Source: an uncultured Caryophanales bacterium
GTDB lineage: Bacteria > Bacillota_I > Bacilli_A > RFN20 > CAG-826
NCBI GenBank assembly: GCA_946403545.1
Contig: CAMJAG010000029.1
Location: forward strand, 1-11,975
Direction of reading: 5' to 3'
Length of the DNA: 11,975 nt
Positions 1 to 5,539 of the stretch are shown here, piece by piece (within the stretch, counting starts at the first letter, position 1; every line of letters begins with the position of its first letter). The notes below the pieces were generated by a model, which worked only from the letters and a program-made list of their open reading frames with translations, was not told the origin of the DNA and did no database searches. Both the position numbers and the translations under genes were made by a program.

Positions 1-1073
1 TAATTTTGTTCTTCTTCATTATTAAATTCTTCTCCCCCTACTTCTCCTTCACCTTCCATATATAAAGCACTCCCATTATTTCCTTCTTCTTGTTCAGGAT
101 TCTCTTCTCCTTCAAATTGTTGTTGCTCCATATATTCTTCCCCTTCAATCATTTCTTCATATTTAGGATTGCTTGTGAAATTAGAGAAAATAGCGACTTC
201 TCTATTTAATGCTTTAGCAAATTTCTTAAAGGAAGATTGAGTTGTAAAGAATTTATCCACAACTATAAAGACATTTTTAGCGTTAATCGCATCTAAAATC
301 TTTTTAACTTTATTAGCTAATTTATTTGTTTGATAAATCTTTTGGTCTTTAAAATCAAATTGTTCAATACAAGCACTGACACGTTTAAGATCATCAGGAT
401 TATCAACTTCATCTACAAAATGATTAGCGTAGCTTTTTGGATAAATCTTTAATGTATCAGAAATTTCGTTTAATGCATTTTCGGCATAAACATTATCATT
501 ACCTGATTCAATGAATCTAACGACGTTATCTGACCACGCTTTTATAGTGGATTTACTTAATTTATAAAGTGGTTGGAAAGCAAAGCAATCTTTATCGAAA
601 ATCTTAACTGAGACTTCTCTTAAAGTGCCATCAACGATTCTTCCTTTAAAGTCTTTTTCTGGTAGAGCTTTAAATTTATTTATTAAGCATATATCTTCTT
701 TTTTATCTTTTAATAAAGAAGGAAGAATTTCTCTATCAAACACTAAATCTCCATGCATCATAATGATATCATCATCTAAATATTCTCTAGCTTTATACAT
801 TGAATAAATGTAGTTAGAGTGATCATATTTCTCATTATGTGGGAAATAGAATTTCATATTTTGATAACATGGTTTAGCGCAGATATCTTTTAACATTTCT
901 GGATATGGTCCAGTTGTTACGATAACTTCTTTAATACCCGCTTCTTGAATAAGTCTAATTTGACGTTCAAAAATGGTTTCATCATTATAAAGATGAACCA
1001 TAGATTTTGGTGAATGAGCGGTTAATTCCCCCATTCTTTTTCCGATACCTGAGTTAAAAATTAATGCTTTCAT
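1..1073 (-). CDS. nucleotidyltransferase / iron-dependent alcohol dehydrogenase (phosphonoacetaldehyde reductase-like) fusion, partial 3' end missing
   Basis: The reading frame starts at ATG 1073-1071 and stays open for 357 codons to the window edge. Residues 1 to about 235 form a LicC/PntC-type sugar-phosphate nucleotidyltransferase. The N-terminal loop reads NSGIGKRMGELT followed by SPKSM, a metal-site MHGD lies near residue 105, and a late EVDNPDDL matches the usual end motif of the fold. From about residue 240 an iron-dependent (group III) alcohol dehydrogenase begins, with KNVFIVVDK and then SNPKYEEMIEG, as in phosphonoacetaldehyde reductases (PhpC/FomC type). The expected next helix and GGGS cofactor loop are not seen. 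Instead the last 48 or so visible residues are a Glu-rich stretch without Lys or Arg. The gene sits one base after the decarboxylase stop, with a weak AAAAAG ribosome site, so translational coupling is likely. Inferred role: reduce phosphonoacetaldehyde to 2-hydroxyethylphosphonate and transfer CMP to a phosphonate. The nucleotidyltransferase call is firm, the reductase call fairly firm, and the substrates are inferred. Confidence 0.85.
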   Translation of the reverse strand, partial: MKALIFNSGIGKRMGELTAHSPKSMVHLYNDETIFERQIRLIQEAGIKEVIVTTGPYPEMLKDICAKPCYQNMKFYFPHNEKYDHSNYIYSMYKAREYLDDDIIMMHGDLVFDREILPSLLKDKKEDICLINKFKALPEKDFKGRIVDGTLREVSVKIFDKDCFAFQPLYKLSKSTIKAWSDNVVRFIESGNDNVYAENALNEISDTLKIYPKSYANHFVDEVDNPDDLKRVSACIEQFDFKDQKIYQTNKLANKVKKILDAINAKNVFIVVDKFFTTQSSFKKFAKALNREVAIFSNFTSNPKYEEMIEGEEYMEQQQFEGEENPEQEEGNNGSALYMEGEGEVGGEEFNNEEEQN

Positions 1074-1074
1074 A

Positions 1075-2187
1075 TTACTTTTTGAATTGTTTCATAAAAT
1101 TAGCTTTGTTATCCACAGGTGAAATAGTTGGTCTACCTAAATCATCTCTACTACCTTGTTTTGTGTAGAGAATTAAGGCACATTTACCAATCTTTTTCAT
1201 TTGCTCCATCGCTAATTTAATCTCTTCTTTTGTATGTGCTTCAAAGACATCTTTGATACCACATGCTACTAAGATTGATTTTATATCAATGCTACCACCT
1301 ACTGTTGGTTGACCACCGACAGATTCGTGCGCTGCATTATTATTAATAATGTATTTATAATTATCTCCTGCATTTTGGCCTACGATTGCCATAGAACCCA
1401 TATGCATAATAAAGCTACCATCACCATCTAAACACCAGACATTCTTTTCTGTTCCGATAGATAGACCTAATGCGATTGAAGAAGTATGACCCATTGATCC
1501 GACTGTTAAGAAATCATGTTCATGACCTTGATGAAATTTTTCTCTTAATTCAAATATTTCTCTAGATTCTTTTCCTGTAGTAGAAACAATTGGATCATCT
1601 CCAGTTTCAGAAAGGATAACTTCTAAAGCTTCTTCTCTTAAGATATCTCCCATGCAGTTTTTAGCTTTATTAACTGCATCATATTTAGAGAAAGTTCCTT
1701 TTTTAATGACTAAAGCAGTTGGTTTATTTTCTTTCTTTGCTAGAGCAACCATTGCTTCTAAATCCTCAATAAAGTTATCAGAAAGGACTCTATATTCAAT
1801 ATCCATTGCTTCTAAAAGTCTTAATGTAACTTCACCTTGTTTAACATGTTGAGGCTCATCATGTACTCCTGGTTCTCCTCGCCAACCTATGATAAGAAGC
1901 ATTGGGATTGAGTAGACTTTTGGGTCTGCTAAAGAAAGGAGAGGATTAACAGTGTTACCTTCTCCACTATTTTGCATATAAACTACACCTAATTTACCAG
2001 TTGAAAGATAATATCCACTTGCTAAAGCAACTGCATTACCTTCATTAGCAGCGATGATATTATGTTTAGAATCAGAATTATCTTTAATACATGAACATAA
2101 TTCTTTTAATAAAGAATCAGGTACACCAGTAAAGAAATCTAATCCATTATTTAATAAATAATCGTAAAACTCTTTTGTATTAACCAT
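1075..2187 (-). CDS. ppd: phosphonopyruvate decarboxylase (ThDP-dependent)
   Basis: The product is 370 aa, the usual length for the family. It is a cytosolic thiamine diphosphate enzyme that decarboxylates phosphonopyruvate to phosphonoacetaldehyde, the step that pulls the unfavourable PEP mutase equilibrium forward. The N-terminal pyrimidine-binding half carries the catalytic Glu in ANEG (about residue 49), followed by GEGNTVNPL and GWRGEPGVHDEPQH. The C-terminal half has the ThDP/Mg motif beginning LDGDGSF (253-259) and ending at INNN (281-284), then AAHESVGGQPT. SRDDLGRPT near the C-terminus is also typical of Ppd. The start codon lies 3 bases after the pepM stop, and an AAAGGAAT ribosome site lies inside the pepM end, so the two are tightly coupled. 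The Ppd-specific motifs and the pepM neighbour argue against sulfopyruvate decarboxylase or acetolactate synthase. Confidence 0.95.
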   Translation of the reverse strand: MVNTKEFYDYLLNNGLDFFTGVPDSLLKELCSCIKDNSDSKHNIIAANEGNAVALASGYYLSTGKLGVVYMQNSGEGNTVNPLLSLADPKVYSIPMLLIIGWRGEPGVHDEPQHVKQGEVTLRLLEAMDIEYRVLSDNFIEDLEAMVALAKKENKPTALVIKKGTFSKYDAVNKAKNCMGDILREEALEVILSETGDDPIVSTTGKESREIFELREKFHQGHEHDFLTVGSMGHTSSIALGLSIGTEKNVWCLDGDGSFIMHMGSMAIVGQNAGDNYKYIINNNAAHESVGGQPTVGGSIDIKSILVACGIKDVFEAHTKEEIKLAMEQMKKIGKCALILYTKQGSRDDLGRPTISPVDNKANFMKQFKK

Positions 2188-2190
2188 ATA

Positions 2191-3495
2191 TTATTCCTTT
2201 GGAATTAATGTAATGATGTCTTTAATAGACATACAATATTCTTCACTAGCTTCTTTACTTCTACCATGTAAAAGAATACTTTCTGCAGTCTTTTTCATTG
2301 CAGGGAATGCACTTCTAACTAAGTGGTTAGCATGAATTATCACATTGGCACCTTTCTCACAAAGTTCATCTTCTGTGAATTGATTATAACTTGTAGGCAC
2401 TAAAACGATTGGGACATAAGGATAATCTTTTCTAAATGCTGACATGAAATCAAAGATTTCTTTGCCATCTTTTTCTTTAGAGTGGATCATAATGCCATCT
2501 GCTCCTGCTGCTACATATTTAGCGCATCTATCTAGAGCATCTTGTACGCCTTTACCAGCGATAAGAGATTCACAACGAGCGATAATCATGAAGTCCTTAG
2601 TAGATTGAGCGAGTTTACCTCTTCTAATCTTGTCGGAGAAAACATCTGGATCTTCTTGAATTTGTTGGACGTCTGTTCCAAATAATGAGTTTTGTTTTAA
2701 TCCACATTTATCTTCGATAATAATTGCGGAAACACCCATTCTTTCAAGTGTTTTAACATTGAAAACAAAGTGTTCAACTTTACCACCAGTATCACCATCT
2801 AAGATGATAGGTTTTGTTGTAACATCCATGATTTCGTTAATTGTGTTCATTCTACTTGTTTGGTCAACAAGTTCGATGTCTGGTTTTCCTTTAAATGTGG
2901 AGTCACATAAACTTGATACCCACATAGCGTCGTATTCTTTCTTAAATCCAGTTTTAGGATCTGTAACAGACACTGTTTCGTCAATTAATCCTGTTAAACC
3001 ATTATCTGCTTCAATAACTCTGATATATGGTTTAGCGTTAATCATAGCTTTGAGGGCTGCTCTTCTTTTATCTGGAGTATTAAGTTTTTGTCTTAACTTG
3101 TACTCTAAGTCAGTAGCGCTTACTCCTCTAGTGTAAGGAACTTCAATGAGTTCTCCACCCCAACCTTTAAGAGTTTCAATTACTTTTGCTCTTGTTTGTT
3201 GTTGAACACCAATTTTCCAATCATCTCCATGAACAACATAATCTGGTTTGAGTTCATTTAAGATGTCAGTGTAATCAAGTGTGTCTTGGATCACGACTTT
3301 AGATACACCTTTGATGTTAGCAAAAATTACCTTTCTTTCTTCAAGAGAGAGTAAAGGCATTCTTTTATATTCTGCGATAGCTTTATCACTTAATAAGCCA
3401 ATAATGACTTCGCCATATTTGCTACCTTCGTTAATAATGTTAATGTGTCCTTCATGAATAATATCACTGGACATAGCAATATAAACTTTTTTCAT
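2191..3495 (-). CDS. pepM: phosphoenolpyruvate mutase with N-terminal cytidylyltransferase domain
   Basis: The product is 434 aa, with two domains. Residues 1 to about 135 are a glycerol-3-phosphate cytidylyltransferase-like nucleotidyltransferase, with HEGH at 14-17 (the HxGH motif) and TRGVSATD at 122-129, resembling RTxGIST. Residues 150-434 are a PEP mutase of the isocitrate lyase superfamily. Visible motifs are WVSSLCDST (192-200), the Mg-site DGDTGG (233-238), the mutase-specific EDKCGLKQNS (261-270, an exact fit to EDKxxxKxNS) and ARCESLIAG (306-314). It converts PEP to phosphonopyruvate, forming the C-P bond. The architecture matches Fom1 of fosfomycin biosynthesis, whose extra domain makes CMP-hydroxyethylphosphonate. 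The same role here is inference. It is the first gene of the operon, with a GGGGG ribosome site 8-9 bases before the ATG. The EDKxxxKxNS motif separates it from methylisocitrate lyase and phosphonopyruvate hydrolase. Confidence 0.95.
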   Translation of the reverse strand: MKKVYIAMSSDIIHEGHINIINEGSKYGEVIIGLLSDKAIAEYKRMPLLSLEERKVIFANIKGVSKVVIQDTLDYTDILNELKPDYVVHGDDWKIGVQQQTRAKVIETLKGWGGELIEVPYTRGVSATDLEYKLRQKLNTPDKRRAALKAMINAKPYIRVIEADNGLTGLIDETVSVTDPKTGFKKEYDAMWVSSLCDSTFKGKPDIELVDQTSRMNTINEIMDVTTKPIILDGDTGGKVEHFVFNVKTLERMGVSAIIIEDKCGLKQNSLFGTDVQQIQEDPDVFSDKIRRGKLAQSTKDFMIIARCESLIAGKGVQDALDRCAKYVAAGADGIMIHSKEKDGKEIFDFMSAFRKDYPYVPIVLVPTSYNQFTEDELCEKGANVIIHANHLVRSAFPAMKKTAESILLHGRSKEASEEYCMSIKDIITLIPKE

Positions 3496-3519
3496 ATTAT
3501 ATAGCCCCCATATAATGCG

Positions 3520-3546
3520 CTCTTTAATTTTATACGAATTAAAGAG
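3520..3546. promoter_or_regulatory. 10-bp perfect inverted repeat at the pepM transcription start (candidate operator)
   Basis: CTCTTTAATT (3520-3529) and AATTAAAGAG (3537-3546) are perfect inverted repeats separated by 7 bases (TTATACG). The right arm abuts the predicted -10 box, and the predicted start point falls inside the element, 25-50 bases before the pepM ATG. This placement suits a repressor operator. A hairpin in the 5' leader is the alternative. There is no T-run next to it, so it is not a terminator. Confidence 0.55.
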
Positions 3547-3576
3547 ATAGTAAAAGTTAATTTTTAATTAAGACAA
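3547..3576 (-). promoter_or_regulatory. predicted promoter of the pepM operon
   Basis: Read on the minus strand, TTGTCT (3576-3571) is followed after 18 bases by TACTAT (3552-3547), a reasonable sigma-70-type pair. Transcription would start near 3540, inside the inverted repeat. The -35 box overlaps the T-tract of the terminator of the upstream gene. Confidence 0.5.
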
Positions 3577-3602
3577 AAGAAAAAGTGATATTAAATCACT
3601 TT
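3572..3602 (-). terminator. intrinsic terminator of the superoxide reductase gene
   Basis: On the minus strand an 8-bp perfect stem (AAAGTGAT/ATCACTTT, bases 3582-3602) with a 5-base loop is followed by a T-rich tail (TTTCTTTT). It lies about 35 bases after the dfx stop codon and separates it from the phosphonate operon. Confidence 0.75.
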
Positions 3603-3636
3603 CTCATTTTATAAGTAATTGAAAAATCAATTTTTA

Positions 3637-4014
3637 TTAGAAGACTACAGAATATAATCCATGTAGATTGCAATATTCTAAAACTTCTAACACTCTCTCG
3701 TTTTCATCTAAAATGAAACGAGCAACTGGTTTTTCGTTTGGATTTAATACTCTTCTTCTATTACCAAGATTAGTTCTTAAAACAATCCATTGGATATAGT
3801 GAACATCTAACATTGGATGTTCTACTTCTCCTACGGTAACAGTAACAACATTTCCTTCTTGTTTAACCACTGGTAAATGTTTTTCTCTAGCACCATCTTG
3901 TGTGTTAGGAATAAGTTCTGCCATTGGTTCTCCACAGCAAACTGTAGGAATTGATTTAATTCCTTCGACTACAGCAATAATTTTGCCACATCTTGCACAT
4001 CTATAAAAAGTCAT
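3637..4014 (-). CDS. dfx: desulfoferrodoxin (superoxide reductase)
   Basis: The product is 125 aa, the standard length of two-iron desulfoferrodoxin. It is a cytosolic enzyme that reduces superoxide to hydrogen peroxide without releasing oxygen, a defence typical of anaerobes. The N-terminal desulforedoxin-like domain has the four rubredoxin-type ligands Cys6, Cys9, Cys26 and Cys27 (CARC and CC) for iron centre I. The neelaredoxin domain has EKHLP with Glu44, Lys45 and His46, then His66 (EHPM), His72 (DVHY), and Cys115 and His118 (CNLHG), giving the His4Cys site of the catalytic iron centre II. All expected ligands are present. The start is set by the close fit of the N-terminus to the family (FYRCARCG). 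The ribosome site is weak (AAAGA just before ATG). Its own promoter and terminator make it a single-gene transcript. Confidence 0.96.
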   Translation of the reverse strand: MTFYRCARCGKIIAVVEGIKSIPTVCCGEPMAELIPNTQDGAREKHLPVVKQEGNVVTVTVGEVEHPMLDVHYIQWIVLRTNLGNRRRVLNPNEKPVARFILDENERVLEVLEYCNLHGLYSVVF

Positions 4015-4048
4015 AGTCTTTGTATTGTAAATATGTACCTTTCCACTG

Positions 4049-4080
4049 ATAGTATTACAAATAGTTTGCGCTTTTGCAAA
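4049..4080 (-). promoter_or_regulatory. possible promoter and small inverted repeat upstream of dfx
   Basis: On the minus strand TTGCAA (4079-4074) precedes TACTAT (4054-4049) by 19 bases, longer than ideal. An inverted repeat, TTTGC/GCAAA (4065-4069 and 4076-4080, 6-base spacer), overlaps the -35 box and could be an operator. The assignment is tentative because no better pair is visible. Confidence 0.3.
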
Positions 4081-4081
4081 T

Positions 4082-4110
4082 AAAAAAAGCCTAGATTATA
4101 AATAATCTAG
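4082..4110 (-). terminator. intrinsic terminator of the small membrane protein gene
   Basis: CTAGATTAT (4091-4099) and ATAATCTAG (4102-4110) form a 9-bp perfect stem. On the minus strand it is followed, after two bases, by seven Ts (4088-4082). It lies about 27 bases beyond the stop codon of the 4137-4751 gene. Confidence 0.8.
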
Positions 4111-4136
4111 ACTTGTTTACTAATTATTTATTTTGT

Positions 4137-4751
4137 TTATTTCTTGAACGCATCTAAATTTGCTAAAACTAAGTATCCACCAGCGCCGAAAATACCAAGC
4201 ATTAAGAAGATTAAGAATACTAAGAATAAGCCACCACTGCTGAAGAGCATAAATACAACAACGAGTAACAAGAATAAGCTTGCTTCAACAATAATGATCT
4301 TAACCATTGGAGCAAGGTTCTTAACTAAGAACGCTACTAATACTGCTGCTGCGCCAGAAAGGACAAAGATGAATGCAATGATTGCATCTGCACCAGGTTT
4401 AACTCCTAAGATAGCGCATTGAATTAAAACGAAGAAGAATGAGAAAGCAAATAAAGCGTTTCCAAATAATGCGATAGCACTAACTTGTAACATTGATTTA
4501 TTTTCAACCTCTTTCTTTGAAAAGATTCCAAGCATCTTAATGAGTTGCATAACAAGGAAAACCATTAAAAGTGCAGCGATAGCAGCACATGTAATCCATG
4601 AAATCAAGTTCACAATAGCAGCGCCTACATTGTAGTCGAATGCATCAAAAACGCCTCCTAAATTAACAAGAGCGTTGATGACATAGAACAAGAATGCAAA
4701 CAATACTGTTGCAATTGTTCCAAAACCAATAAAATTAGCAATTTTTTTCAT
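4137..4751 (-). CDS. small multi-pass membrane protein of unknown function
   Basis: I do not recognise a family. The product (204 aa from the chosen start) is almost entirely hydrophobic, with about six membrane-spanning stretches separated by short loops. One of these is a charged cytosolic-type segment, FSKKEVENKS, about 80 residues in. The paired arrangement of segments gives no transporter or enzyme motif. A GTG at 4763 would add four residues, but the ATG at 4751 is preferred: GAGG lies 6 bases before it, whereas the GTG start would lie within that ribosome site. The gene has its own promoter and terminator, so it is probably a single-gene unit. A stress or envelope role would be guesswork. 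Confidence 0.75.
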   Translation of the reverse strand: MKKIANFIGFGTIATVLFAFLFYVINALVNLGGVFDAFDYNVGAAIVNLISWITCAAIAALLMVFLVMQLIKMLGIFSKKEVENKSMLQVSAIALFGNALFAFSFFFVLIQCAILGVKPGADAIIAFIFVLSGAAAVLVAFLVKNLAPMVKIIIVEASLFLLLVVVFMLFSSGGLFLVFLIFLMLGIFGAGGYLVLANLDAFKK

Positions 4752-4786
4752 AAATAACCTCACGTATAAATAAAATTGATACTTTT

Positions 4787-4814
4787 ATTATATAAAAAGA
4801 AAGACCCATTGCAA
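4787..4814 (-). promoter_or_regulatory. predicted promoter of the small membrane protein gene, nested in the preceding terminator
   Basis: On the minus strand TTGCAA (4814-4809) and a perfect TATAAT (4792-4787) are 16 bases apart. The -35 box lies in the loop and inner stem of the hairpin that ends the previous transcript. Confidence 0.55.
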
Positions 4815-4826
4815 TAGCAACGGGTC
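4794..4826 (-). terminator. intrinsic terminator of the GH3/anchored-protein operon
   Basis: GACCCATTGC (4803-4812) and GCAACGGGTC (4817-4826) pair over 10 positions, one of them G-U on the minus-strand RNA and a mismatch on the plus strand. On the minus strand the tail is TTTCTTTTT. It lies about 24 bases after the stop codon at 4850. Confidence 0.8.
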
Positions 4827-4849
4827 ATTTTTTTGATTTGTTTTAACAA

Positions 4850-5527
4850 TTATTCTGCTAAAGCGAGTTGTGCATTAGCGAAAACTGAGATGTTTCTAAC
4901 TAATGGCATATAAGCTAATTTACCAGAAATAGCGTTAACACTGATTTTAAGATCGCCTTGTGCAATAGCAAATCCAGTCATAACTAAGTGATGGAATTCA
5001 GCATCTCCACTTTCGTTTACTAAAGTAATATTTCCACCTTCGATAGTGTTGTTATTAACCTTAAAGTTAACTTGAGCGAGAATGTCTTCTGTATTGAATG
5101 TTGTATCACTTGCGTAACCAGAAGAGATAACAAAGTCGATATCAACGAATGATGTTTCAGAGACTGTAACGTTGAATTCAACTGAAGTAGCACTACCAGG
5201 AATATAGCTTCCGAGTTTGCCTTCGCCTTCAACATCAGCGTCTGCGACTAATTCATCAGCCCAACCAGTCATGTTGTTTTTAAGAGATGACTTTTTGGAT
5301 TTTACTGAACCGTTATCATTATATGATACGAATTTGTCGTTAATAGCGATCTTCTTAGGTGCAGGTTCAACCGTGCTTCTAACTAATAAGTCATTTTCGT
5401 TGTAAGCTTGGTCAGCTTTCTTAAATGAATTGTAAGAAGTTAAGACTACTAAGCCACAGACGAGTAACATGACAAATACTGCGACAGAAGCAACGATGAT
5501 TTTAAGGTGGTTAAGTATAAATTTCAT
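4850..5527 (-). CDS. membrane-anchored extracellular protein with beta-rich domain, GH3 partner
   Basis: The product is 225 aa. Residues about 10-32 are a single hydrophobic segment after a short basic start (MKFILNHLK), which predicts a cytosolic N-terminus and an exported remainder. Residues about 60-225 alternate polar and hydrophobic positions like a beta-sandwich. The end (LKISVNAISGKLAYMPLVRNI) resembles carbohydrate-binding jelly-roll modules, but no diagnostic motif allows a family call. The start ATG follows AGGAGGT by 7 bases, and this ribosome site overlaps the GH3 stop codon, with only 12 bases between the genes. The two are therefore co-transcribed and probably coupled. The inferred role is a surface accessory or substrate-binding partner of the GH3 enzyme. 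That it is a real secreted, anchored protein is well supported. The carbohydrate role is a guess from context. Confidence 0.8.
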   Translation of the reverse strand: MKFILNHLKIIVASVAVFVMLLVCGLVVLTSYNSFKKADQAYNENDLLVRSTVEPAPKKIAINDKFVSYNDNGSVKSKKSSLKNNMTGWADELVADADVEGEGKLGSYIPGSATSVEFNVTVSETSFVDIDFVISSGYASDTTFNTEDILAQVNFKVNNNTIEGGNITLVNESGDAEFHHLVMTGFAIAQGDLKISVNAISGKLAYMPLVRNISVFANAQLALAE

Positions 5528-5539
5528 ATTCTTTACCTC

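Noticed and set aside
2759..3136. 125-codon plus-strand open frame opposite pepM
   Set aside because: It lies wholly antisense to a gene with clear family motifs, has no ribosome site, and is the kind of shadow that AT-rich codon use produces.
3520..3546. Inverted repeat upstream of pepM as a terminator
   Set aside because: It is AT-rich, has no T-run on either side, and sits on the predicted start point, so an operator or leader hairpin fits better.
4751..4763. GTG start for the small membrane protein
   Set aside because: The GTG overlaps the GAGG ribosome site that serves the ATG at 4751, so the longer form is unlikely.
5020..5235. 71-codon minus-strand open frame inside the anchored protein gene
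   Set aside because: It is a shifted frame of a supported gene and is rich in Leu/Ser as expected for a shadow.
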